From Pseudoselenomonas ruminis (GTDB lineage: Bacteria > Bacillota > Negativicutes > Selenomonadales > Selenomonadaceae), in the NCBI RefSeq assembly GCF_008271295.1, contig NZ_VTOY01000001.1:372001-436000 (forward strand): a stretch of DNA of 64,000 bases, in the 5' to 3' direction. The notes below the pieces were generated by a model. It searched no databases. It was not told the origin of the DNA and worked only from the letters and a program-made list of their open reading frames with translations. The translations under genes and the position numbers were made by a program. This document shows positions 36,556-45,557 of the stretch, piece after piece (within the stretch, counting starts at the first letter, position 1; each line of letters begins with the position of its first letter).

Positions 36556-37626
36556 ATGTTGAAATACCGTACTGGTTTAAAAGATATGCCGTCCTATGAT
36601 GTGGTGGAGCGTGATTGGAAAATCAAAGTCAACGCCAATGAGTGCAACATGAATTTGCCGCCGATGGTCGAAGACCGCCTGATGGGCCGTCTGTCGCGCG
36701 TGGCTTTCAACCGCTATCCCAATGAGGAATACGATGCCCTGCGCGAGCAGATTGCCGACAATCACAAATTGGAAATTGAAAACGTCCTGCTTGGCAGCGG
36801 CTCAAGTGAAATCATCGAAAAGCTTTTCTACTGCTTTGGTGGAACGAAAGCCAAGAAAATCGTCTATCCAGAGCCGTCGTTTTCAATGTACCGCATCTAT
36901 ACCAAAGCTGCTCAGGCGCTTGGTGTGCCGGTATCCCTTGAGGCAGATTATTCGCTTGACGTCGCCAAATTTGTCGCAGCGGTCAACGACCATAAGGCCT
37001 CCCTGGCGGTTATCTGCAATCCGAATAATCCGACGGGAACGGGCTATTCGGTAAGTGATATCGAGTTTATCGCGCAGAACATTCCGAGCAACTGCGCTTT
37101 GCTCATCGACGAAGCCTATATGGAATTTTACGGGCGCACTTCCGTCGGCCTGCTGAAAAAATACCCGAATCTCATCATTGCCCGTACGTTCTCGAAGGCG
37201 TATGGGCTGGCATCGGCCCGCGTAGGTTACATGCTGGCCAGCAAGGTTATTGTCACGATGATTGAAAAATCCTATATGCCATATCATATGAATGTCCTGT
37301 CGCTGGCGACGGCTGACATCGTTTATCAGATGCGCCATGAATATGTACCGCGCATTCAGATGATGATTGCCGAGCGCAAGCGCATGAGCACGGAACTCGA
37401 TAAGCTGCCGGGCGTTACGGTTTACCCATCGGAAACGAACTTTGTGCTGATAAAATACGCCAAGGCAAAGGAGCTTAACGAATACCTTGAAAGCAAAGGC
37501 ATCGGCGTGCGCTGCTTCGGTGATGCACCGGGACTTAAAAACTGCCTGCGCATCTCGATGGGCCTGCGCGAGGAAAACGACCAGTGGTATGATGCCATCA
37601 AGCAATTTGTGGAGGGGAGAGCATGA
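36556..37626 (+). CDS. hisC: Histidinol-phosphate aminotransferase
   Basis: 356 residues, fold-type I PLP enzyme converting imidazole-acetol phosphate to histidinol phosphate. KVNANECNMNLPP near the start, LGSGSSEIIE, CNPNNPTGTGY and the PLP lysine in TFSKAYGLASARVGYM are clear. GAGGAGGAAG precedes the ATG. It overlaps hisB by 4 bp. Confidence 0.95.
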   Translation: MLKYRTGLKDMPSYDVVERDWKIKVNANECNMNLPPMVEDRLMGRLSRVAFNRYPNEEYDALREQIADNHKLEIENVLLGSGSSEIIEKLFYCFGGTKAKKIVYPEPSFSMYRIYTKAAQALGVPVSLEADYSLDVAKFVAAVNDHKASLAVICNPNNPTGTGYSVSDIEFIAQNIPSNCALLIDEAYMEFYGRTSVGLLKKYPNLIIARTFSKAYGLASARVGYMLASKVIVTMIEKSYMPYHMNVLSLATADIVYQMRHEYVPRIQMMIAERKRMSTELDKLPGVTVYPSETNFVLIKYAKAKELNEYLESKGIGVRCFGDAPGLKNCLRISMGLREENDQWYDAIKQFVEGRA

Positions 37627-38213
37627 GTATCCGTACGGCAACCCTGGAAAGAAAAACAGCGGAAACAGCCATCAAGCTCGTCTTAAATCTTGATGGCAAA
37701 GGCAAAGGCGTTATTGATTCAGGCATTGGTTTCTTTGACCACATGCTCAACCTCATGACAGCGCATGGCCTGTTCGATTTGACGCTGGTCTGTGATGGCG
37801 ACCTTGAAGTCGATGGTCACCACTCGGTCGAAGACATCGGCATCGCCCTTGGCCAGGCCTTTAAACAGGCTATTGGCGATAAGAAAGGTATCCGCCGTTA
37901 TGGCACGTTCTACCTGCCGATGGATGAAGCACTGGCCTTTGTCTCGCTCGACATCAGCGGGCGGCCGTTCCTCGTCTACGACGGCGGCGAAATGGCGCCG
38001 ATGATTGGCGGCTATGACAGCGAGCTTACCGAGGAATTTTTGCGGGCGTTTGCCTTCAATGCCGGCATTACGCTGCACGTGAAGGTCCTCTATGGGACAA
38101 ATTCCCATCATAAGGTCGAAGCCATCTTCAAGGGCTTAGGCCATGCACTGCGCGAGGCACTCAGCAAAGACCCGCGCGTCGAAGGAATCCCCTCGACGAA
38201 GGGAACCCTTTAA
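37623..38213 (+). CDS. hisB: Imidazoleglycerol-phosphate dehydratase
   Basis: 196 residues, the monofunctional form without the phosphatase domain of the enteric HisB. Metal-binding motifs FFDHMLN with MTAHG and DGHHSVEDIGIALGQ are present, and the second set occurs at GTNSHHKVEAIFKGLGHALREA. The separate histidinol-phosphate phosphatase is not in this operon. Confidence 0.96.
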   Translation: MSIRTATLERKTAETAIKLVLNLDGKGKGVIDSGIGFFDHMLNLMTAHGLFDLTLVCDGDLEVDGHHSVEDIGIALGQAFKQAIGDKKGIRRYGTFYLPMDEALAFVSLDISGRPFLVYDGGEMAPMIGGYDSELTEEFLRAFAFNAGITLHVKVLYGTNSHHKVEAIFKGLGHALREALSKDPRVEGIPSTKGTL

Positions 38214-38287
38214 GGCGCTGTGGTAAAGATATTTGACGAGTTCACAATTGCGAGTACATAACGAATCAGACGTGGGGAGGGCATCCG

Positions 38288-38899
38288 ATGATTTCTATCA
38301 TAGATTATGGCGTAGGCAATCTGTTCAGCGTTGAGAAGGCTTTTGCGGCTCTCGGTGCTGAGGTGAAAATTAGCAGCGATTCCGAAGAAATCCTGGCAGC
38401 CGATAAAATCGTTTTGCCAGGCGTAGGTGCTTTTGGGGATTGCATGAAAAACCTTGAAGCGTCGGGGCTGATTCCCACGATTCGCGAGGCGGTGGATAAG
38501 GGAACCCCGCTGCTCGGAATCTGTGTCGGCCTGCAGATTCTCTTTGAGGGAAGCGAAGAATCCCCTGGCGTAAAGGGCTTGGGGTTCTTAAAAGGCACGG
38601 TACAAAAGATTCCAGCCGATAATCTTAAAGTTCCGCATATGGGCTGGAACAGTCTGGAAGTCGTAAGGCCGCGCCGGCCGGTTGACCTCTTTGAGGGGCT
38701 TTCAGAAAAACCTTATGTGTATTTTGTCCATAGTTATCATGCGGTTCCCGACAATCCCTCAATCATCACTTCGTATACCGAGTATGGGGGCAGGCTCACG
38801 GCGTCGATTGCCAGTGGCGATATTCAGGCCACGCAGTTTCATCCCGAAAAGTCCGGCGACGTCGGCCTGCAGATTCTGAAGAATTTTGTTGAAGGTTAA
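38288..38899 (+). CDS. hisH: Imidazole glycerol phosphate synthase subunit HisH
   Basis: 203 residues, class I glutamine amidotransferase that feeds ammonia to HisF. The nucleophile is C79 in LLGICVGLQILFEGS; His and Glu are in QFHPEKSGD near the C-terminus. PGVGAFGDCM is a family segment. GGGGAGGG lies before the ATG. The 74-bp gap after hisB shows no terminator. Confidence 0.95.
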   Translation: MISIIDYGVGNLFSVEKAFAALGAEVKISSDSEEILAADKIVLPGVGAFGDCMKNLEASGLIPTIREAVDKGTPLLGICVGLQILFEGSEESPGVKGLGFLKGTVQKIPADNLKVPHMGWNSLEVVRPRRPVDLFEGLSEKPYVYFVHSYHAVPDNPSIITSYTEYGGRLTASIASGDIQATQFHPEKSGDVGLQILKNFVEG

Positions 38900-38919
38900 G
38901 GCCAAAGGAGTTGTAAGCT

Positions 38920-39651
38920 ATGCTGATTTTTCCTGCAATCGATATCCGTGGCGGTAAATGCGTGCGCCTGTTTAAAGGCGACTTTGCGCAGGAGACCGTC
39001 TTTTCCGATAAGCCGGCAGAAATGGCCAAGAAGTGGGAGGAGCAGGGCGCACAGTTCCTGCATCTCGTTGACCTTGATGGCGCCCTGGCTGGCAAGTCCT
39101 GCAACCTTGAGACGGTCAAAGATATCCTGGCGGCTGTAACGATTCCCGTGGAACTTGGCGGCGGCATCCGCACGCTGGAAAACATCGACGAGGTGCTCGC
39201 GCTTGGCGTGCGCCGCGTCATCCTCGGTTCGGTGGCCGTTCGTAATCCGGAGCTTGTCAAGGAGGCTTGTGCCAAGTATGGCGACCGCATTGTCGTCGGC
39301 ATCGATGCCAAAGATGGCATCGTCGCTGTCGATGGCTGGGGCGTCTCGGGTGATGTGGAAGTCACGGCACTGGCTAAGGAAATGAAGAAAGCTGGCGTCA
39401 AGACCATCATCTATACCGATATATCCCGTGACGGTACGCTTGAGGGGGTCAACGTCGAGGCTACGGCCAAACTCGCACGCGAGAGCGGCGTCAACATCGT
39501 TGCCTCGGGCGGCGTTAAATCTACAGCTGATATCGAGGCGCTCAAGCCTTACGAAAGAGATGGCATCGAGGGCGTAATCGTCGGCAAATCGATTTATATG
39601 GGCACGCTTGATTTACAGCAGGCTATTGAAATTGCCGCCAAGGAGGATTAA
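38920..39651 (+). CDS. hisA: Phosphoribosylformimino-5-aminoimidazole carboxamide ribotide isomerase
   Basis: 243 residues, TIM barrel. The catalytic Asp is in [18 protein letters not shown] and the second in [14 protein letters not shown]. Phosphate-binding loops are GGGIRTLE and ASGGVKS. AAGGAG precedes the ATG. hisF, its homologue, follows after one base. Confidence 0.95.
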   Translation: MLIFPAIDIRGGKCVRLFKGDFAQETVFSDKPAEMAKKWEEQGAQFLHLVDLDGALAGKSCNLETVKDILAAVTIPVELGGGIRTLENIDEVLALGVRRVILGSVAVRNPELVKEACAKYGDRIVVGIDAKDGIVAVDGWGVSGDVEVTALAKEMKKAGVKTIIYTDISRDGTLEGVNVEATAKLARESGVNIVASGGVKSTADIEALKPYERDGIEGVIVGKSIYMGTLDLQQAIEIAAKED

Positions 39652-39652
39652 A

Positions 39653-40411
39653 ATGTATACGAAACGGATAATTCCTTGTCTTGACGTCAAAGATGGCCGG
39701 GTGGTCAAGGGCACGAACTTTGTCGGCCTGCGCGATGCAGGCGACCCGGTGGAGCTGGCGGCGCGCTACGACGAAGAGCGTGCCGATGAGCTCGTTTTCC
39801 TCGACATCACGGCCTCCAACGAAGAACGCAATACGATGGTACAAGTCGCACAGGACTGCGCCTCGCAGGTATTTATTCCCTTTACCGTGGGCGGCGGCAT
39901 CCGCTCGGTCGAGGACATGCGCCGCATGCTGAAGGCTGGCGCCGATAAGACATCCCTTAACACGGCGGCCATCAAGAATCCTGACCTCATCCGCGAGGGC
40001 GCCGAAAAGTTCGGCAGCCAATGTGTCGTGCTGGCTGTCGATGCCCGCCGCACAGGCGAGGATAAATGGGAAGTATTCATCAACGGCGGCCGCACGCCGA
40101 CGGGCCTTGACTGCATCGAATGGGTCAAGAAGGCCGTGGCCCTCGGTGCTGGCGAAATCCTGCTCACCAGCATGGATGCCGATGGTACGAAGGATGGCTA
40201 TGATATTGCTTTGACCCGGGCGGTTTCCGAGGCCGTAAACGTACCGGTTATCGCCTCAGGCGGCGCTGGCAAGCTGGAGCATTTCTACGATGTGCTGACC
40301 CTTGGCAAGGCAGATGCAGTGCTGGCGGCTTCGGTGTTTCACTATGGCCAGTTCACGGTGCGGCAGGTCAAGGATTATCTGAAATCTCGTGGCGTGGAGG
40401 TAAGATTCTGA
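39653..40411 (+). CDS. hisF: Imidazole glycerol phosphate synthase subunit HisF
   Basis: 252 residues from ATG 39653, with AAGGAGG inside the end of hisA; a longer upstream reading has no support. Cyclase TIM barrel that uses ammonia from HisH. Catalytic Asps lie in [17 protein letters not shown] and [23 protein letters not shown] and [10 protein letters not shown] are the phosphate loops. The stop TGA overlaps the hisI start by one base. Confidence 0.96.
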   Translation: MYTKRIIPCLDVKDGRVVKGTNFVGLRDAGDPVELAARYDEERADELVFLDITASNEERNTMVQVAQDCASQVFIPFTVGGGIRSVEDMRRMLKAGADKTSLNTAAIKNPDLIREGAEKFGSQCVVLAVDARRTGEDKWEVFINGGRTPTGLDCIEWVKKAVALGAGEILLTSMDADGTKDGYDIALTRAVSEAVNVPVIASGGAGKLEHFYDVLTLGKADAVLAASVFHYGQFTVRQVKDYLKSRGVEVRF

Positions 40412-41121
40412 TGGATAAAAACATTGACATTTCCATGGTAAAATTTGACGAAAAGGGTCTGGTTCCGGCAATCATCCAGGAAGAGAACGGTCAGGTTCTC
40501 ATGATGGCCTATATGAACGAAGAATCCCTCAAGAAGACGATTGAGACGGGCTATACCTGGTTCTTCAGCCGCAGCCGGCAGAAACTCTGGAACAAGGGGG
40601 AAGAGTCGGGCAACAAGCAGAAGGTTCGCGAAATCTCCTACGACTGTGATGGCGATACGCTCTTAGTGCGGGTCCATCAGACTGGTGTGGCCTGCCATAC
40701 GGGCACTTATACCTGCTTTAGCGGGCGCAAGCTCGTCGGCGAGGAGGAAAAAGGCGTGGCTGTCGTTCCGCCCGAGCCGCAGGTATCGCTGGCGACGGTT
40801 TTAAATGACCTCTACAACGTCATTCAAGACCGCAAACTCAATCCGGTTGAAGGTTCTTATACGAATTACCTGTTTGATAAGGGGCAGGACAAGATCCTCA
40901 AGAAAGTTGGCGAAGAGGCCGTTGAGACGGTTATTGCCTCGAAAAATCAGGCCCCCGAGGAAGTCCTCTACGAGATGGGCGATCTCTGGTATCACTGCCT
41001 CGTGCTGCTGGCTTATCATAAACTCACGCCAGATCAGCTGCTCGACGAACTCATGAGCCGCCGCAAAGGTGGCAGCTATCATCAGTTCACGGGTAAGACT
41101 GGCGTCCGTCCGGATATGTAA
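40411..41121 (+). CDS. hisIE: Bifunctional phosphoribosyl-AMP cyclohydrolase / phosphoribosyl-ATP pyrophosphatase HisIE
   Basis: 236 residues. The N-terminal cyclohydrolase (about 1-115) has [26 protein letters not shown] and the zinc cysteines in YDCDGDTLL and ACHTGTYTC. The C-terminal all-helical pyrophosphatase (about 130-225) has the MazG-like [12 protein letters not shown] and [11 protein letters not shown] segment. This fusion covers steps 2 and 3 of the pathway. Confidence 0.95.
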   Translation: MDKNIDISMVKFDEKGLVPAIIQEENGQVLMMAYMNEESLKKTIETGYTWFFSRSRQKLWNKGEESGNKQKVREISYDCDGDTLLVRVHQTGVACHTGTYTCFSGRKLVGEEEKGVAVVPPEPQVSLATVLNDLYNVIQDRKLNPVEGSYTNYLFDKGQDKILKKVGEEAVETVIASKNQAPEEVLYEMGDLWYHCLVLLAYHKLTPDQLLDELMSRRKGGSYHQFTGKTGVRPDM

Positions 41122-41133
41122 GCGAGGTTTACG

Positions 41134-41874
41134 ATGAACGATTATACGATTGCACAGGAATTTTTGGCCGCAACGACGATGGCAAAGAATCCCAGTGTTC
41201 CCAAGATGGAAGGCGCGGAGCCGCCAGCTCCTGAAAAGGCCGTGGCTCCGGGCACGAAAATCATCCCGCTGCCCGAGCCGGAACTGCTGCCCGATATGCC
41301 TGTCAACTTCCTTGAAGTTATTGAACTGCGCGCCTCCGTGCGCCAGTACAGCCAGGTACCGCTGACGATTAAGGAGTTTTCTTATCTGCTCTGGTGCACA
41401 CAAGGCGTCAAAATGGGACTGCCAAAGGGCGCCAGCAAGCGCAACGTGCCGTCGGCTGGCGCACGTCATGCCTTTGAGACGTATCTCTTCATCCAGAATG
41501 TCAAGGGCATAAAGCCGGGACTTTATCGCTACCTCGCTTTTGAGCATGCCCTATTGCCGCTCAAAACGGCGGAGGAAATGGGCGAGGCCTTCTGCTCGTG
41601 TTTCCGCGCGCAGAACATGGCGAAGAACAATGCGGTGACCTTTGTCTGGAGTGCTGTGCCAGAGCGCATGACTTATCTCTTTGGCAGCCGCGCTTACCGT
41701 TATCTGTTCCTCGACGCCGGCCACGTCTGCCAGAACCTGTATCTGGCGGCGCAGACCGTCAAGATTGGCGTCTGCGCACTTGGCGCTTACGATGATGACA
41801 AGCTAAACGAAGTCTTGGGCCTCGACGGCAAAGACGAATTTGCCATCTACGGTGCTACTGTCGGTAAATTATAA
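41134..41874 (+). CDS. Nitroreductase-family (SagB-type) oxidoreductase
   Basis: 246 residues. A presequence-like proline-rich stretch (about 20-55) is followed by the nitroreductase fold: RASVRQYSQVPLT (FMN phosphate), LLWCTQGVK, NVPSAGARHAFETYLF typical of SagB-like dehydrogenases, and ALGAYDDDKLNEVLGLDG near the end. It probably binds FMN. It follows hisIE by 12 bp and shares its terminator, but has no known role in histidine synthesis. No SagC/D-type partners are nearby, so peptide azole formation is not supported. Confidence 0.82.
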   Translation: MNDYTIAQEFLAATTMAKNPSVPKMEGAEPPAPEKAVAPGTKIIPLPEPELLPDMPVNFLEVIELRASVRQYSQVPLTIKEFSYLLWCTQGVKMGLPKGASKRNVPSAGARHAFETYLFIQNVKGIKPGLYRYLAFEHALLPLKTAEEMGEAFCSCFRAQNMAKNNAVTFVWSAVPERMTYLFGSRAYRYLFLDAGHVCQNLYLAAQTVKIGVCALGAYDDDKLNEVLGLDGKDEFAIYGATVGKL

Positions 41875-41892
41875 TAATGCCTATTGCATAGA

Positions 41893-41931
41893 AATACCCC
41901 CAGAGAACTATTTTGCTCTCTGGGGGTATTC
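41893..41931 (+). terminator. Terminator of the histidine operon
   Basis: A 13-bp stem AATACCCCCAGAG / CTCTGGGGGTATT with a 12-nt loop. The T-tract is poor but the stem is strong. Confidence 0.75.
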
Positions 41932-42000
41932 GTTTAGGCGGCACAGCAGTAATTTGGGTATAATCCTCAGCGCCAGCGCGCATTTCTTAATTCGCTATTG

Positions 42001-42390
42001 TCAAATATGGAGAGCGTTCATGCAGTGCATCGTTAAGGATTTGGCCTCGTCGTTTTTATGTTTGACGAGGTAATCGAAGGTGTTAACATAAAAGAAGGAA
42101 GTAATCGGTACAAAGCGGTGACCTTTATGGAAATTGCCCCACTGCAAAAGCTTCTGGTAAATCTTTTCGATATCCGCCGTCGTGACGTCATTGGCTTTGA
42201 TGATGCGGCGAAGCTTCCAGTCTTTTTGACAGTAGGCATAGATTTCCTCAATGAGCTTTTGGTTCTGCAAATCATCGCGGTACGTCTCAATGAGGCGGCA
42301 GGCCGCCGAGGAGCGTTTTAGCGAATGGTACATTTCCAGCAAAAAGACGAGACACAAAAGGATTAGCAGTGCCGAAAATACATAGTACAT
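42001..42390 (-). CDS. Hypothetical protein with one N-terminal membrane helix
   Basis: 129 residues from ATG 42390, with GAGG 8 nt upstream; a GTG at 42399 is less well placed. Residues about 2-20 form a membrane anchor, and the rest is a charged helical domain (SLKRSSAACRLIETYRDDLQ; EKIYQKLLQWGNFHKGHRF). No family recognised. It is a lone minus-strand gene, head-to-head with the amidase gene. Confidence 0.55.
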   Translation of the reverse strand: MYYVFSALLILLCLVFLLEMYHSLKRSSAACRLIETYRDDLQNQKLIEEIYAYCQKDWKLRRIIKANDVTTADIEKIYQKLLQWGNFHKGHRFVPITSFFYVNTFDYLVKHKNDEAKSLTMHCMNALHI

Positions 42391-42444
42391 AGATAACACC
42401 TCAACTTTTTGTATAGGTTCAGTTTACCATAGAAATATTGCTTA

Positions 42445-42453
42445 TGCTATAAT
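42445..42453 (+). promoter_or_regulatory. Extended -10 promoter of the amidase lipoprotein gene
   Basis: TGC precedes TATAAT (42448-42453), 49 bp before the start. No clear -35. Confidence 0.5.
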
Positions 42454-42501
42454 ATATAATAAACGTAGTTAAAGAGTTTTAGGATGAAAGGAAGCGATTT
42501 C

Positions 42502-43209
42502 ATGCGTGATACCCGCTTGGCGGTCTGTATCCTATCCTTATCGTTGCTTTTTACTGGCTGCAATGGGCAGGCAAGTGATGCGGCAGCTTCAGCCGATAAT
42601 GCTGCCACGGCAGAACAACAGCCGGTTATCGAAGAACCTGCTATTGTCGACACTCCGATTCAGCAAAACGAGTATCGCACGCAGCTCCAACGGGAATATG
42701 CCCTTCGCCATTACGGAAAAGCCATTACGGAAATTGTTCCGCAGGCTGTGGTTGTTCATTGGACGGGGGCCTCGACCGTAGAGAGCACGTATAACTGGTT
42801 TTATAAGCCAAACTATTCGGATGGAACGCTCAATGTTGCTTCGCAGTTTTTGGTTGGCCGCGATGGTACGATTTACCGCCTGGCACCGGAAACATCGCTT
42901 TGCCGCCATGCCATCGGTTATAACTGGTGCGCAATTGGTATCGAAAACGTAGGCGGTTCCAATGATGCGGAAAATTTAACCGAGGCACAGCTCGCGGCCA
43001 ATATCAAGCTGATTCGCTATCTGCATCAGAAATATCCTACCATTGGCTATGTGTTTGGCCACTATCAGCAGGTGGCGGCCCGTGCCAGCGGACTTTATCA
43101 TGAAAACGTAGCCGGATACCACTCGGTTAAAGCTGACCCCGGTCCGTGGTTTATGCGGGGCCTGCGTGAAAATCTCAGCAACGAGGGACTTGTATTTTAT
43201 CCCGAATAA
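42502..43209 (+). CDS. N-acetylmuramoyl-L-alanine amidase (amidase_2/PGRP-like) lipoprotein
   Basis: 235 residues from ATG 42502 (AAAGGAAG upstream). A lipoprotein signal with lipobox LLFTGC puts it on a membrane facing the periplasm. The amidase_2 zinc fold shows VVVHWTGAST (first zinc His), ASQFLVGRDGTIYRL, HAIGYNWCAIGIENVGG and FGHYQQVAAR, the last usually holding the second His, with a K-x-DPGPWF end. It cleaves the amide between MurNAc and the peptide stem. Recycling and division roles are both possible. Confidence 0.85.
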   Translation: MRDTRLAVCILSLSLLFTGCNGQASDAAASADNAATAEQQPVIEEPAIVDTPIQQNEYRTQLQREYALRHYGKAITEIVPQAVVVHWTGASTVESTYNWFYKPNYSDGTLNVASQFLVGRDGTIYRLAPETSLCRHAIGYNWCAIGIENVGGSNDAENLTEAQLAANIKLIRYLHQKYPTIGYVFGHYQQVAARASGLYHENVAGYHSVKADPGPWFMRGLRENLSNEGLVFYPE

Positions 43210-43242
43210 CCAGGGAGTTGTATTCCCGGAAAGAAGCCGCTT

Positions 43243-44454
43243 ATGAGTATGACAGAGGATAAACTGGCCGGCCGGACGGAACTTGAAAACTATCTGGCGG
43301 ATCAGGTGGATACTGCGATCACTAATCATAATATTACCGTTTACTATCAGCCGATAATCCGTACCATCACGGGAAAGATTTGTGCGTTTGAAGCGTTAGC
43401 ACGTTGGGATGACCCGGTATATGGCATGATTACCCCAAGTGTTTTTCTCGCGGTACTTGAAGCAACCCGGCAGACGCATAAGCTCGACGCAGCTATGGTA
43501 GACGAAGTCTGCCGCATGCTGGCAGGGAGGCAAAGAAACGAACAGCCGCTATTGCCTGTTTCCCTGAATTTGTCGCGCATGGATTTTCTGGCTGGTGATT
43601 TTTTTGACATTGTTGAAGCGGCGGCAATGCACTATCAATTGCCACGCCGGCTATTGCGGATTGAAGTAACCGAAAATTTGCTGGCTGCCGATACGCGCAT
43701 TACGGCTTCCCTGCGGCGCTTTCACGAAGCAGGGTATTCCGTTTGGCTCGATGACTTCGGACAGGGAAATTCGTCGCTTAATGTCCTCAAAAACACGCAA
43801 TTTGAAGCCTTGAAGATTGATTTACGCTTTTTAGCGCCGTTTTCCCCACGGGCCAAAAATATTATTGATTCTGTGGTTGGCATGGCAAAAAAGATGGGCA
43901 TTCATACACTGGCCGAAGGCGTTGAAACGAAAGAACAAGTTGATTTTCTGACAGAAATTGGCTGTGAACAGGTACAGGGCTTTTATTTCGGCCGGCCGAT
44001 GCCAATGGAACGAGTTTTGGCACATTGCGGAAAAAATGGCGTTTTGCCCGAACCGCTCGAGGCCGACGACTGCCTGAGTGCGGCGGGTATTTATGAATTC
44101 GATAATAAGGCGCCGATGATTCTTTATGAACTCCATAACGGCAGGCTTCGTTATCTAAAAGCAACGGCAGCTTTTGATGCGGCCCTTGGTAAACTGGGGA
44201 TTACCTCGCGTAATGACTTGGTGCGGCAGACGAACCCTGCGGCACAGGATTGTCTGGCTGCTATAAGGCTTGGCAGTATGCAGGCCATGAAATCGGGGCG
44301 GAAAATCTCGCAGTCCTTTATCTTGCAAGAGGCATTATGCCTGCTCGAGATCGTTTCTATCAGCCAGTACCAACAAAATCGTATATTCCGCTGCCAGCTT
44401 ACTGTGATTCCGAGAACCGAAGTAGTCGACAGCTTTTTGTTGGCGGATCCATAA
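43243..44454 (+). CDS. EAL-domain cyclic-di-GMP phosphodiesterase
   Basis: 403 residues. The EAL domain (about 15-255) hydrolyses c-di-GMP. All key residues appear intact: E50 (FEALARW), N109 (LNLS), E141 and E144 (EVTEN), D170-D171 (LDDFGQGNSSL), K191 (KID), E225 (EGVE) and Q245 (QGFYFGRP). So activity is expected. The remaining 150 residues resemble the extra C-terminal PAS-like segment of YkuI-type EAL proteins. There is no GGDEF and no membrane helix. The start is ATG 43243 or 43249. Confidence 0.88.
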   Translation: MSMTEDKLAGRTELENYLADQVDTAITNHNITVYYQPIIRTITGKICAFEALARWDDPVYGMITPSVFLAVLEATRQTHKLDAAMVDEVCRMLAGRQRNEQPLLPVSLNLSRMDFLAGDFFDIVEAAAMHYQLPRRLLRIEVTENLLAADTRITASLRRFHEAGYSVWLDDFGQGNSSLNVLKNTQFEALKIDLRFLAPFSPRAKNIIDSVVGMAKKMGIHTLAEGVETKEQVDFLTEIGCEQVQGFYFGRPMPMERVLAHCGKNGVLPEPLEADDCLSAAGIYEFDNKAPMILYELHNGRLRYLKATAAFDAALGKLGITSRNDLVRQTNPAAQDCLAAIRLGSMQAMKSGRKISQSFILQEALCLLEIVSISQYQQNRIFRCQLTVIPRTEVVDSFLLADP

Positions 44455-44526
44455 CTTTGGCAGGAAATTTTGTTTTTTCCCCGTATTTTATACTATAAAT
44501 GTTTTGATAATTGGGGATGGTTGTTC

Positions 44527-45492
44527 ATGGTTACCAATCAGTATCGGGGGCTTGGGGAATATCTAAAAATCTTTCAGCCTATTTACGCGCGGCGGCTCGA
44601 AGAAACCAGACTGGAAAACATGCGGTTTGCGTATTATACCAGCGCCAGTACCGGCATCAATATCCTAAAAGGCCGTCACCTCTGGATGCGGGCGGCGGCT
44701 TGTATGAATGACTATCGGGAAATCGACTATGGAATTCAGCTGCTAAACCATACGATTTATGATTCGGCGAAGCGCCGCCAGCGGATTCAGGAAATCAGCC
44801 AACAGCTTCATTGGGGCAGCAATATGCTCGAATCCATGCTCAGTGATTTAAACCGGAATGAGCAGCAGTACATCACGCATACCTATCTTGCCTGCGTTTC
44901 CGAACACGCGCCCGAGGAAAAAGGCCGGGGGCGGCTGTCCATGTGGCGCGCTTACGGGCGGAAGACAGGTGTGGCCTTTGTGCTGAATCCGAATGCCATC
45001 TTCCGGCCGCTGGCTCCACTGCCGTTGCTGCTTTCTCCTGTGGAATACCTGACGCAGGAAGAATTTACCGATGGCTTTGACTGGATGCTCGAAAATGTCG
45101 AGCGGAATTTATCGGCACTTCAGCAGCATCAGCCGACGATGGTGCTGAATTACTTCGTCGATATGCTTATGACCTCACTGTTTTCCATCAAGAATCCGGG
45201 CTTTATCGAAGAACGGGAATGGCGTTTCATCTACAACGAATCGTCGCAAGGGCGGCTGGCCTACGACATCGAAGTCGTAGATGGCATTCCGCAAATCATC
45301 TACAAACTGCCGATTTGCGGTCCCGGCGACGATTATCCGGGATTGCCGCTGCAGGAAGCCTTGGAAGAAATCATCATTGGCCCGAGCCAATATGCCGAAG
45401 TTATCCGCACGGCTTATATTAAGATGCTCGAAGAAATCGGCATCAAACATGCGGCAAGACTTGTCAGCAAGAGCAACATTCCGCTTCGCTGA
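44527..45492 (+). CDS. DUF2971 family protein
   Basis: 321 residues from ATG 44527, after GGGGATGG. The pattern FAYYTSASTGINILKGRHLWMRAAACMNDYREI followed by SMWRAYGRKTGVAFVLN and EEREWRFIY is that of DUF2971, often seen near defence or mobile loci. The function is unknown. There is no partner gene on either side to suggest a system. Confidence 0.72.
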   Translation: MVTNQYRGLGEYLKIFQPIYARRLEETRLENMRFAYYTSASTGINILKGRHLWMRAAACMNDYREIDYGIQLLNHTIYDSAKRRQRIQEISQQLHWGSNMLESMLSDLNRNEQQYITHTYLACVSEHAPEEKGRGRLSMWRAYGRKTGVAFVLNPNAIFRPLAPLPLLLSPVEYLTQEEFTDGFDWMLENVERNLSALQQHQPTMVLNYFVDMLMTSLFSIKNPGFIEEREWRFIYNESSQGRLAYDIEVVDGIPQIIYKLPICGPGDDYPGLPLQEALEEIIIGPSQYAEVIRTAYIKMLEEIGIKHAARLVSKSNIPLR

Positions 45493-45498
45493 TAACGT

Positions 45499-45546
45499 AA
45501 AAAAAGGGTCCCCTGCCTGATTTTCAGGTGGGGGACCCTTTTTTTA
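45499..45546. terminator. Bidirectional terminator
   Basis: A perfect AAAAAAGGGTCCCC-type stem with GGGGACCCTTTTTT, an inner CCTG/CAGG and an ATTTT loop. It lies between convergent DUF2971 and transporter genes. Confidence 0.9.
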
Positions 45547-45557
45547 TAAACGAAAGC

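Noticed and set aside
39671-39685. TTGACGTCAA in hisF as another copy of the dyad
   Set aside because: It lacks the two-base spacer shared by all other copies and encodes the conserved LDVK of HisF, so chance and protein constraint explain it.
41134-41874. SagB of an azole-peptide (RiPP) cluster
   Set aside because: No YcaO, precursor peptide or transporter is adjacent; the gene is only part of the nitroreductase family.
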